Assembly: GCF_047496725.1 (NCBI RefSeq)
Contig: NC_132978.1
Location: 12,519,001-12,583,000 of the forward strand
Source: Anoplolepis gracilipes
Taxonomy: Eukaryota > Arthropoda > Insecta > Hymenoptera > Formicidae
Direction: 5' to 3'
DNA length: 64,000 nucleotides
Shown: piece by piece, positions 12,228-25,201 of the stretch
Position numbering within the stretch: the stretch's first letter is position 1
Layout: every line of letters starts with the position of its first letter
Notes under the pieces: model-generated
What the model saw: only the letters and a program-made list of their open reading frames with translations
What the model was told of the DNA's origin: nothing
Database searches by the model: none
Translations under genes and position numbers: made by a program

Positions 12228-12787
12228 ACATATTCTATCAGTCTGATAGCTCTCGGCGGGATACCCGAAGGCGGGAGGTTAGAGCGGGCGGTTTGATATC
12301 TAATATCGCTCGTGCACCTTTATGTCGTCGGTATCGGTTTATGTTATCCGGGTAATCTTCGCTTCCCTCAACATCAAGCTAAACTTTCTGCACATAAGTG
12401 GTGTGTCGTACGATAAATAAAAAAAAAAAAAAAAAAAATAAAAAAAACAAAAAGGTAAAGTGAGTAGGCAATGAGTAGAGAATGAGAATTGTGTCTTTTA
12501 TGAAAAACAAATATTAAGTAAAATAAAAAAGAAATTTCTATTAGAGCATTCAAAAATGAAAACTATAAGTTAAGACTTCAAGTCGGATAGAAGAAATAAA
12601 TTCTAAGATCACATATGCGGCGTGAAATTTAGAATCCTTTTTTTTTTTTTTTTTTTTTTTTCTGCGAATGATTCCCAGCGTGCAGTTGTAGGGCTACCTG
12701 TGAAAGACGACGGGCTATTTAACATTCCGCCTCATTTCCCGCCGTTTCGCCTTCCCGACCCCGTCGCCACTACCATCGTCGTCCTCA

Positions 12788-12821
<34 letters not shown>
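12788..12821 (+). repeat. (GTC/TCG)n trinucleotide tract
   Basis: About eleven TCG units follow ctcatcg. The tract is complementary to the (GAC)n tract at 12178. Confidence 0.92.
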
Positions 12822-13037
12822 TCCAAGGAAACGTTCGCGCTCGATGCGAAAATTGCCTCGCCAAGAATTATTGACTATAAATTACTCGTCTCGCTACACC
12901 CTTAGTCTCCGCTCCATGCCGTTCCGGGCGCTCTCCACCGTTACTCATGCAAATGACGGCGGAGCCCGCGGGCTCCGAACGTAGCACTCGCCACTTACTT
13001 ACCGTTACACGGAGATCTCTGGGAGACGAGCGAAGAG

Positions 13038-13042
<5 letters not shown>

Positions 13043-13123
<81 letters not shown>
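13043..13123 (+). repeat. (GA)n tract of about 80 bp
   Basis: This is a long uninterrupted GA run inside the CpG-rich island. Runs of this type bind GAGA-type factors in insects; no such role is shown here. Confidence 0.95.
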
Positions 13124-13126
<3 letters not shown>

Positions 13127-14040
13127 CGTCAGGGTTCCCGATATCGGAAGGGATGGGGGGACGAAGCGCGAATTGCCGCGAATTTACATTTTATTGCGCG
13201 CGCTCGAGACAGACTGCCGGGGCTCTTTTCGCTCTTTCTCGGATCTTTATTCGTTTCCTATTTACTACTACGTTGCCGACAACATATACGCGTATCCGCC
13301 GACATGTATTCTTATTCGAATCGCGCGAAAACGGCCCTCGATCTTGAAGACGTCGATTAATGGATATAATGAACGAGGAAGGGCAAGCAATTATTCCTAG
13401 TCATATTTTCCGTAATCTTCCTACAAAAGAAACATTCCAATATTTTTTTTTCGCGTCAGCCATCATTTTTCGTAAGAGAAATAAAATGATTGTCGGAATA
13501 TCTTTTTTTTGTTTTTTTTTTTTTGTTTTTTAGAAATGCGGTGAATAAATAGCCGGGAAAAATAAATAAATTTCAATCCATTGTTCCCTTTATGGCGAGA
13601 AAAGAAGGCGCACGTCGCGTCACGTCGGATCGCGTCGCATCGCGGCTGGTCGGCGGCTATATGCGGTATACCCGAAGCTAAATTGAATTTTTTTCAATTC
13701 ATTCCACTTCGCGCGCGGCCGAGACGCTGGTATAGTCAATGGGTATCTGTGCGCGACAGCCACACCTATTCGCAGTAAATTCTCATTATTTTTAAATTGG
13801 AAATGAGAAGTGTGCGCGAGAGACAGAGAAAGAAAGAGGGGAAGAGAAGGAAAGTGCGGTCGAGCACCTTCGTCGCGTCGGGCCACGTCGCAACGGGTTG
13901 CGCCATTGCATTATTCCACGCCGATGCCTATACCGGCGAAGGAAGAGATGCAGAAATTAATTTAATTACGAACTGGGGTGTCGATAGCAGTCACCGTTCC
14001 TTCCGGTTAAAGAGCGAGTAAAAAGGGCGAGGTTTTTGAG

Positions 14041-15081
14041 AGCTTTGACCTACGCGTTATTTTTTCTCTACGAAAATTTATTGAAAAAGCTCTCTTTCTG
14101 TTGTAATCTTCTCTTCTGTTCATTTCCTATGTTAATTATCTTGATTATTAAGATAGTAAATTTTGTAAAATTTTGTTGAGAAAACACGAGACATTGCTGA
14201 TTAAAAAATTACTTATTTTATTGAAATTTTAACTTAAAGTTAAATAGCTCTCTATAAAATTAGATTAAACGATAAAGAAATTGACTCTACATGTATATTA
14301 AAAAGTTAAAGTTTATTGCAAACAAAAATAGAGTATACATGTATGTTGTATAAATACATGTGAGACAAAATAAACAATATTTATTTTGAAAAAAATAGGT
14401 CCAATGACCATGTCTTTCAAATAAAAAACGATTATACTCTGTTTGGTTTGAAAGTATAAGAAAAAAATACTTTAATGATATTTTTCGACTTCAAACTCAT
14501 TTATTAAATTGGAGCCAAGATACAGTCTGTAGCCGAGGCAGTACTCTTACAATTATAAGATGATATCTAATATCGTATCTGTTGAAAAATAAAAATTCAA
14601 CTAGATCATTAATAGTAGTATAAATCGAGAGTATTAGGTATTTCGTCGCACTTAAAAATATATACTTCTTTCGTTTATAATATTGAATTTAATAGCGCAT
14701 TACACATAATATACTTACATAATTTGAAAATCATACGTAATTATATCGAAGTCTTTTTAAAGAATATAGATAATATTATAACTCTTTAAAAGGAACATGG
14801 TTCGTTTGTTGACAAAGTATCAGCTCTGAAGAATAGTTGTATGAAAAAAATGTCTCTCGTTTTTATACGTGCCTTGTCATTTTCATCTAATTAGTGACTA
14901 AAAAAATTATACATTAGTGTACAAAAACTAATTAAATATGTAGTAAAAGAGATATCTGTTACATTTCTATTTGTGAACATCTAAAAGGACTTTAAAATGT
15001 ATACACATTCCGATTATCTCTGTCCAGCCCAACGATAATCTTTAGCGTCGTAGATTTTGTTTGAAATTAATTAATATCTGT

Positions 15082-15131
<50 letters not shown>

Positions 15132-16894
15132 GTATGTGTGTAAGTGAGCTATATATTTATCTGATAATTTAGATATAACTGTACATTCTATAATTCTATA
15201 ATTTTGTTGTACACTATTACTTATACGAGATATTATTTAATCAGCTAATAAGAAATAATAAAAGATAAATTTCTTTTTTATCTCAGCGGGAAACTTGATA
15301 TAATAGGAATAAATATGGGCTAGAAAGAGTTAAAAATTTACTTTATATAGATAGTATTTTTCTGAGTTTCAAGACCGTGTAGCACATAAAAAAAATATAA
15401 GCAGTAGGCAAATAGATTAATTATATAGTCGAATATTTTCGATTTAGCCATATTATTCTCGAGGTTTTTTTTTTCTTTACATGTTATTATGATCTATATA
15501 AAGTAAATGATATATTATCAGCGAAAATTGTTTTCAAACATGACTAAATTCTTTGATAAATAATGAGAAATTGTCTCAATAAATATATAATCTTTTTTGT
15601 GCAACAAATTTTTCGAATATATTATGCAACATTTAAATAATAATATATATAATTTCTATCTTATTCCGTAACTATAACTCACACTAAACTACCTACTTTA
15701 TTATTATAGCAGTAGACGATTTATTTTTACTGAAAGAACATGTTTCTCTCCTAATTTTTGTGTATCGACATTCGTAATTCGGGCATTAACAAATTTCCGC
15801 TTCTCTTAGAATACTTTATATTTTATTTTGAATGTATCTTATCTACCATTGAACTGCTTACATACTGAGTGTGTCGGGTATCCGAGAATTAATAATTCTA
15901 GACATAGGATAGTGAAACGTCTGTCAGAGTTAACAGTTTAGCTAAAACAGGATCGTAATTCAGAATCATATATAATCTGCGCACTCTCACAAACGTATTA
16001 CAAATTCAGCATTAATATGGATTTCAACTACAGTTCGTACATCTCGACGAACGAGCTCGCGCTCTTTTGTACTAGTAATCGATAGTGAAGACATCCCGTG
16101 ATAAAGAGTGTAATGGGACAACGGATTCTATACGTGTATTATATTGTCCAAGGAAAATTATATCATGAGCTCGAATTAATTCGGAAAATGCATTCTAATT
16201 AAACTTTTGCGGGCATATTAAGTATACGAGTGATTAGTACCATTAACATCGACTATACAATTATTGCTATGGAAGCAATACGACGATTCAGAGCCTCGAT
16301 AAATTCAAATGAACTTATCGCGTATGTGTATATATTATATATTATAATGTAATATATATTATATATGTATATAGTATATATTACATTACGTATTATAATA
16401 CAAATACATACAATCAAATATATATATGTATATTTTATATTGTCTTTAATTAATCTAAACTATATATATAGTGTTAAAATTACAGTAGTAGATTTCATTT
16501 TAATGTAATGCAAATTCATTTGAATTTATCATCGGCATTGAAATAGCGTAACTCATAATACATTGTTTATATAAACAGCTTTATAACGCAGAATCTGTTC
16601 TACGGTATCTATCTCTCTTTTTATATACATAGCACGTCTAGCGATACTACAATCGATAACAACTAATACATTCTTATCAGTGTGGCGAGTGCAGCAGTTA
16701 TTGCAACCTGGACAACTCGCCATTCTGGATAAAATATATTTCATTGCATTCAACTTTTATCCAATACTTTTTTTCTCACCGAGAAATTAACTAAATTTAT
16801 TGTCAATACATTCGGAATGATGTCACTGTGCCGTCTTGCCTACGTTCGTAACTTTCTTAAAAGTATGCATAAAATCGTTTCTATATCGAGCCTA

Positions 16895-16931
<37 letters not shown>

Positions 16932-17999
16932 ACTTGATGAACTTTTAAGAATCGCATTGGTCACTTTTATTTTATTCCTTAACGTATATTTACGAAATAC
17001 TCTACAATATCACGTACCGATAAATACTTAGATATAAGTTAGCTTACAATTTACACAATTATAAAATTTACATCGCGGAATAAGAATTATTAATCAATAA
17101 CAATTCTTTTCTACAATATGTTTACTACACTGCAAATTTTAATTGCATTGTTAATATAATGTATGAGTAGTCAATTGCATATATATATATATATCTCATT
17201 GCAATTTTATATATATATATATCCATTCATCCTCTCTCATATATAACACATATATATAATATTAATCTAAGAACTCATGTATAATATATGTATATATTAT
17301 TTTTAGACAATTTAAAACTAATGCGATTCTTAGCATTCATTCGATTCTATATATTCAAAAGTGCTTAAACTTTGCAACAATGTGACATTCATAAATACTT
17401 ATTGGCAATTCTTTGCTGAAAAGCAAACAAGGCAAGGCGCCATTAAACAACGTTCACAGGACGTCCGAATGAATTAACGAGTGCCATCGGTTAAAAGGCG
17501 AATTATTACATAATTGCTTATATTGACTTGTATATACTCTCAATCATCTCTTTTAATAAGTACTTTATATTTTATATAAGTATAATTATATACGTGTACG
17601 TGTATCGTACATCCGCGCAAATTCATCACGACAAAACTTTTATCTCGCCGACGTCCCTCTTTTATTCACCCGTACGTAGAGATCTATAATTACACATTTG
17701 AGAAATCACCGCTATAATTATTCACTTTGAAATATAATTTTTCGCGCTTATCTTTTTCTCGTTACAGAATGTGCGTGTGTTCCGTATGCGTCGCACAGGT
17801 GATCGCATATGAGATGTACATATAATATCCCTCTCTTCGTGTAGATGTTTCTTGTGTGTGCGTGTGTGAGGATCGTAATACGCGTCTAACTTTTAGTTTT
17901 TTTTTTAATACGATAAAACTCATAGATGAGAAACGTGAACGCTAAATCATAATTAAAGAAACGTGTGACATTTCACCGGGCTCGGGCCAAATTACGTCC
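14041..17999 (-). other. 3' flank and probable 3' UTR of tomosyn
   Basis: This is AT-rich non-coding DNA downstream of the tomosyn stop codon (on the minus strand). It holds (TG)n/(TA)n near 15080-15132, an AT-rich inverted repeat near 16335-16400, and (CT)n at 16901-16926. Several AATAAA signals occur on the minus strand, so the mRNA end may vary. A 66-codon frame at 16553-16753 has no recognisable domain. No tRNA or other gene is seen. Confidence 0.5.
17661..17666 (-). terminator. Candidate proximal poly(A) signal of tomosyn
   Basis: TTTATT on the plus strand reads AATAAA on the minus strand, about 335 nt past the stop codon. More distal copies exist, so long-UTR isoforms are plausible, as is common for neuronal genes. 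Confidence 0.35.
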
Positions 18000-18291
18000 T
18001 CATAGTTGGTACCATTTCTTGTCTTTGTACTTGAGCATCAATCCGTGAGCGCTCGTCGAAAAGTTCTCAGCCTCCGACATCATGCGCGCGGTCCTTTCCT
18101 CGAGCTGCGATAGCTTCTCGCCACGTTCTACAACCATTTGATGTGCCATATTTACTTCTCCTGTTGCGCTAGAGACTCGCTCTCGGAGAGCCTCGTTTGG
18201 TCCTGGAATGTGTTTCGCCACTGTGCGTGACGCTCGACCGCTAGATTCGCCGACTGCAATTGTCGGTACAGACATTAATTTTGGATTTTAT

Positions 18292-18327
<36 letters not shown>

Positions 18328-21300
18328 TTAAACAAAATTTACGAAATATCCACTTACACAACTCCTCTCGGTCGAGGCTTCTCGAACCTCCACCGAATAA
18401 ACCTTTAAAGAAACCTTCTTTAGGCGGTTCTGGCATATCATGACCAATAAACAAATCACCCATCATCTCCGTTAATTCAGCGCTAAAAAAATAAAAAATA
18501 TAATTATTAATTATTAAATCAAATATTCAATTGTTCAATGTATATCAATATTAATATAATATATATATGAGACTGAAAAATAGTTATATTATAGTAAAAT
18601 ATAATATATGTGTAAAATAATACCAGAATTCACTCGAAACAGAGAACTTTTGAATTTCCATAGGTGAAGAAAGATATAAACCGTGGCCTCGATTGCTGAA
18701 GCAAAGCGTCTTTGCGATCCTGCAAAAAAATGCACAAACCAGCTTTACTGCAATGCGTTATTTCATAACGTATAGATTATATAAAAAATGGCAATATCAG
18801 GGTACAACTGTAAAGGAGTGTCGAGTGTGCGGTTTTATATACATAGCATAAAGCTCTGGTAGGTAATAAAAACCAGTTCGTAGATAGTTATTGAAAGTTT
18901 AAATCGCGTGAGAAACGCTTTCCTATGTGGAACTAATATAACATGTAATATACTTATAACATGTGAAGCTGATGGCAAAATTGTGGAATCGAAAAAAGAT
19001 GATATGTTGCACGCAAGGCACATTGTGTGTTGTGTAAAGGTTTTACATATGGTGAGCTGTACTTCATAGATGACTTACTGATCGGTATCGCCATTAACAA
19101 AGAGTTGATGACCCCATATGCTCAACATGGGGTCTACAATGCCGTGTTTTGTAGTCTGAAAACTGTTAGAGATTATAGAGACAGGAGGAAAGTGAGCGCT
19201 CGACCATACACGGATTAATATAAGATTTATTAAGTTATTTTTTTTACGTTATTATAATTAGCATTAACCCTTAAAACACAGCTAACCCAATTATTTTCAA
19301 AAGTTAATATGTTCGCACGATATATTTTGTTTTCTGTATATGTATAGAAAAATTTGTAAGTGAAAAAGACGAGAAAATGATAAATGTTGTCCAAAAGTTC
19401 GTAGTGTAGTGCTAGATTTTGCTGAATAGAAATAGTAAATATATATATGATGGAATAAAAATATTTTCAAATGAATAGATTAGAACTTGCACAGATGAAG
19501 AATTGTCATAAAAAATCCAATTTCATATCGCGAGGTGAAATATTGTACAAAAGAACGTAATTAAATTGAAACGGAAAATATTTTCATGTTAAAATGTAGC
19601 GTAAATACTACTTAGCAAATTTGCATTTTCATTCGCTTCATTCGTTTCACAACACTGCATCATTCTCTGCAAATGTAGCATATATGCTTCAAGATAAAGA
19701 AGTGCAGTAGAAGTGCTCGTAGAAAATACTACAAATGAAGCATGCTTAAATTGTGTTAAGGGTTAACGAGTGCATTTATTGCAGAGAAAAGTCACATGCT
19801 AACGGTATTGTTAATTGCTATTAATTCATTTTTAATAGACAATCATATATATGTATAAAAGCAATATTTCTTAATATAAGTAACATTTATTGTTACTCTT
19901 TATTGATTTTAGATGATATTTCATAAATATAAGTTATTAACACACATATACATCGGTAAAAAAAAAAAGTACGTAAATTTTTAGAAATTTATATAGCTCC
20001 TAGACATTCGTCTACATATATATATATAATTTTTATTTGATACATAAAAAGATTTTCCAAAAGTGTGCCACATTATTTATTTCTAGAAATATTCGGTTGT
20101 ATAGAATTAAACTTATTTTTTTTTAAATAATTTTTCTTACAAAAAATTATTTTATAAATCAATGAAATTTTATACAATACAACGACAATAATTGTAAATA
20201 GAAAACTTGATACATTTTAATAACTGCACACTTCTAGAAAAAAATTTTACACACGTAATTAGTATAGAATTTTGTAGAAAGTAATTCTAAAATATCGTAA
20301 ATATAATAAATTGTAAAATATTCTTGAAGCGAGAATAAGTACCTGATTATAATATCTTTCCGTACGTCAGTCGCACGGTATATATCTGGTTTCGGTACTT
20401 TACCTAAATCTACTCGATGAATTTCAAATTTGCGTTGTTTATTCTACTGCGAATAAATATAAAATTTAAGCGACGATAAGAGAATAAGCAAGATTTTTAT
20501 GATTTACCAATTTCATGCGTCGAAACATTAATAAAAAATCTAAAAAATAAATTACCGCTATATAAATAGAGCAGAAAAATTTTACAGATGCTTTAAAAAT
20601 ATAAATTTTAAAATTTTTTGCAGCAAAGCTTTTGCTTATAAATAATACATAATTTGTGACTTTCCAAAAAGTCTCTGATTTCTTTTTCTTTTTTACCTTT
20701 TAAAAGCTATCTCCTATTTTGTGTTTTCTAATAAAAAATTGTTACGCATATCATGTTTAAAAATATTATCATTTAATATGATATATCCATCTTTTAATCT
20801 TAATCTATCAATTGTAATTTCTCTGTAAAACATTAGCACTGTAAATAGAATTTTATTTAATTTTAAAAATTTATTGGCAATTAGAGAAAGATACATATAA
20901 AAAAATAATTTCTTCTAATATCTTTATCAACTCACAATTTTTTCATATATTCTTTTGCAATATTATAGTATTTTTAACTTAAGATTATAATAAAAATAAT
21001 TTCCTACAAATTTAATTAATATCTTTTGAAAAAAGAATTGTTGTATGTTGCTTCAAATATTATATTTTAAATTATTGTATTTGAAAAAAATACGACAAAT
21101 TATTACGAACTTTAATATTATTGGCGCATAGCTCCGTTAATTTATAATTAAATCATAAATAGAAATGTGAAAAACGTATGCTATATATTTTAATATATAT
21201 ATAATCATTTACAATTCTAAATTGTATAGTATACGTAAAATACTTTCAATACTCTTTATGTTTATATGTACTATTTAATATAGTACATTATAAGACTAAA

Positions 21301-24300
21301 AAAATGTAGAAACTTTTGCGATATTACAATAGCGTATAGTGCAACGCATCATGTGCAAATATTATCACTATATTGCCTTAATAGAGCTAAAGTAAAAAAA
21401 GTCAGAAAGAGAGATAGTTACTGTTCTTACCTCAAGTCTATAAGAGGTAGAAAATCAACGTCTATCAGCGGTCTAAGGCTAGGCAGACTGTACGTCGTGA
21501 TGTGACCGTTGGAAACATAACATACCAGAGAGACATTATCTAGACAGAAATGTTTCGAAAATCAGGCTCCCCGCGACTGGGTATTTTTAAATAATCGCAT
21601 GTGGCAAACATAATAATAAATCTAAATAATAATTATATTTCTATATACGCGTTACGTAAAGAAATATAAATTATTACCTTTCAGTGGTGTAACCTCTGCT
21701 TTAATTACGATATGAGTATCCGCCAGCTGTTGTCTATATACACAGTTTTGGGAGGGTAACGCCACAACTCTCGCTTGCTTTTCCGATGCAAGCACAACAA
21801 ATTGTCTGTCTTCAAAATTATCCCCGCTGACTTGCGTATTCGCCGACGGTGACATTCGGCTATTTGTACATTTACCTTGACTCTCTTTAACAGAAATTCA
21901 TTTTGTTAATGACATATATTACATACTACTACAAGAAGAGTCCTTTATGTAATATACATATGTCACACACACATTAATATATTATTATATATAATAATTA
22001 TATATTGCACATAGGACTTTTTGAAAATAAACTTAACTATGTTTAGAAAATGATACATTGATATATTGCAACGTTTTCATATATTTTTCACATATGACAC
22101 TTTTAATAAATTGGTAAAAGTTAGCACGTGACGTTATTGTGGTACAAACAAATCACTTTTTAATGAAATTGGGTAAAAATTGTTATTGTTACAATTTTTA
22201 TACAACTACTTTAAACTAAAAGCGACAAAAAAATATAAATACGTTTCTACAAGCTACATTTCTACATTAATTTTTGTCCTCACGAATATATTTGATTATT
22301 AAAGAAAGTAAAGCGTACTATTGCGTTCCTTGCCATCCGTGTTTTCGTCTTTCCAAGACTCGAATAAATATGGAATCAGAGCGCCATTGCAATCTAAGAA
22401 TGACATGGACAGGATACAACCCTTGAGTTTGAAAGTAGATCCATCTGCGCATAAGCAAGTCCATATTAAAATTCATGTTACATCTCGGGCAATTTTAAGC
22501 AATAAGATTGTACTATAATTTTTTTAAGAGAGATGATATAATGATATTATATATATTTTCTAAAACGAGAATATAATAAAAAAGTTTTGCTTACTACAAG
22601 TAGACACAACCACTGGATGAGCATGACGTTCGCCATGGGCAGGTGTATTGAATACAACAGTCGTTACAGATCCCAGAGACGTGCCAATCCATAAAGTTGG
22701 CATGCCATTTGTATCTTTAAAAAAACAATTAAATTACTGCAAATTTTCTCTGCGTTAAATTATTGAAAATAATTTATTTCGTATTAAATTATACAAATAA
22801 TTTACTAGCAATGTAAAAAAAAAAAAGAAAAAAATTTAATGTAATTAATCCTTTAGTATTTGTAAATCAGTTTAGACAATGTCTCGTCGACGGAACGAGA
22901 ATGAATAATACAATAATTCGATTCGTCAAACTATTGGCATTGATAAAGAATCGTAATATACATACAATATACATAGTATATGCAAAAAACATAGACATAA
23001 AATAAATATAAAATAAAAAGTAATTCCTCGAATTTTAAAAATTAAATTTTTATTATATAAAAATTATTAAACTGATTTACGTACCGGTTTTTTTCGTATA
23101 AGAATCCGCAAATGTAAGGCAGCTTATGGTTTCTGTGGTAATATTTTCGAGGGACGACATACTCGAGCTCCTTGATCGTTGAAAGGAACCGTCGAATTTG
23201 TCTACCCGACCAGCGATCCCAAAAGAAAATTATCGATTATTTATAGAATAAAAATATTCCATTTTTTTTTGAGCTACTAAAAAGCATGCACAATAACTAT
23301 TGAAATTATTTTCGACATGTTTACATCATCTTTACGTAGTGTATATCGTAAGTGTAACTAGCGGAATTAGAACACTTATTAGAGAGACAGAGCGCAGCTT
23401 CAAGAGGACAGTAATAATAATGATCGTGACGATGAGAAATGTTCATTATGACGACGATGACGATGATGACGATGACAATAATAATAATAATAACAGCGAC
23501 AGCAACAACAACAACTATCACGATTAGTGTCTTTCGACTGCATTTCACATATTGATTATCCTTCGCAGACTTTAGACTCATCAGGTCTAGATCAAATCAG
23601 TGAATATATCAAGTCAATTGTAAATTACACAAACACATACATACAGAGACGCACACAGGTTCACACGTACGTACGTACGCACACACGCATGTGTACTATC
23701 GTATTCAGTTAGCGTAGAATTATATTAGAGTATAGAGAGAATATTCGTTTGCAGACTCATTAAAATCTCATGTAAGTAAGCTAAATAGACGAGCGGCACG
23801 ACGAAGAATTACTCTTGCATGCACGCGTAAAGTATTTGGGCGAGATCTTCGGGTTTTATGTGGTGACGAAAATATCATCACAACATAAAAATCGATCGTG
23901 CGATTCTCCGTAATACAAACACAAGTTAGGCCAAACCAATGCATTTTGTGTAAGCTTGGTATAATTTAAAGATAAAATTTGTAAGATGCTTTATGTATAT
24001 ATGTATATATATTTTCAACCATAAGCAGATTTTGCAAAAGTAACACTTGGAATACACAATCGAATGTACGTTAAACAATATGTCATTTTCTAAACATAAT
24101 TCTGTCAGCACAGTATATTATTTAATGTCATATAGTATAAAATTGAAATTGGAATATTTCGTAAATTTATTCTATCCTATACATTTTTTTTTTTTTAAAT
24201 AATGTACGCGTTTGAAATAAAATATTTGAGATATAGAGATACGAAATAAATCGAGTCTATTTATAAGAAAAAGTTTTCAGATTTTTCACATATGACACTT

Positions 24301-25163
24301 TTAATAAATTGATAAAAGTTAATACGTGACGCTATTGTGGCACAAACAAATTACTTTATTTTAACGGAGTTGCGCAAAAATTGTTATTGTTACAATTTTC
24401 ATACAAACAACACGATAAAAGATAGCGTTAATATACAACAAACAAATAATTTTACATATGCGGAGAGAAAACGATGAACTTTAAAGATATAAAAGATGTG
24501 TATTTTTTGTTCAAGTCTATAAGATGTTGACACATCATAATATTTGGTTCCTCCAACATTTTTGCACATTTAGCTTGTAAAGTCCGTCTTATTATATCGG
24601 TATATTCACAGAGAGTGCGTCTTAGATTGTGCATCGAGCTGGGTAGTTATTTGAGATGCAACGTTATAGATCACATCTATAAAAGAAGCAGAAATTAAAA
24701 GTTTGCCACATAGGCGAAAACGAAAAGAGTAGGAAAGAGTATCTCTTTTCGAGGTGCAGTGTGACAACTAGAGATCACGCAGTCCAGACGGATGTGCCAT
24801 TTTTGTGTTTATTTAGAAAAGATCCACTAAAGAGCATGTACAAGTTAGAAAGAAAGAGATGCATCGTAATGTGAGAGAGAAGTCACTATCGAAGTCACTT
24901 TCACAATCAGATCAGTAAAGACCAGACAGTATCTATTGATTCTAGACAATAGAAAAACGTATGCCGTGCTGCAAGGATCTCGAGAACAACGTTGCTTACG
25001 ATTTTAAAAATTATAAAAAAAGAAAAATTGCTGTTCAAGGTCAGTTTTAAAATTACTCTAGAAAAAAATTGATTTTATAAAGTAAATGCGAAGAAAAATA
25101 TTAATATTACATTGGAAAAAAACTAGATATGTATATAATATCAAACAATTACAAAATCAATTT

Positions 25164-25201
<38 letters not shown>

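Larger units (their letters stand above)
12060..14040. other. CpG-rich island with simple repeats, no clear gene
   Basis: This is much richer in GC and CpG than the DNA on either side, with tracts of (GAC)n, poly-A, poly-T, (GTC)n and (GA)n. Open frames here (for example 12947-13360 and 13797-14021) are repeat-driven and show no domain. The composition is like that of insect promoters or 5' untranslated regions, yet no coding gene is visible on either side within 4 kb. An unannotated promoter or a long non-coding RNA start is possible. Confidence 0.4.

Noticed and set aside
12622..13360. Genes suggested by frames through poly-T, (GTC)n and (GA)n
   Set aside because: The residues are mostly Phe, Val and Arg-Glu runs produced by the simple repeats.
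13797..14021. 74-codon plus-strand frame in the CpG island
   Set aside because: No domain, basic repeat-like N-terminus from GA-rich DNA, and no supporting signals.
23300..23581. Open frames with poly-Asp/Asn or poly-Val/Ile
   Set aside because: They are translations of trinucleotide repeats (GAC/GAT, AAT) in an intron, with no splice fit to tomosyn.
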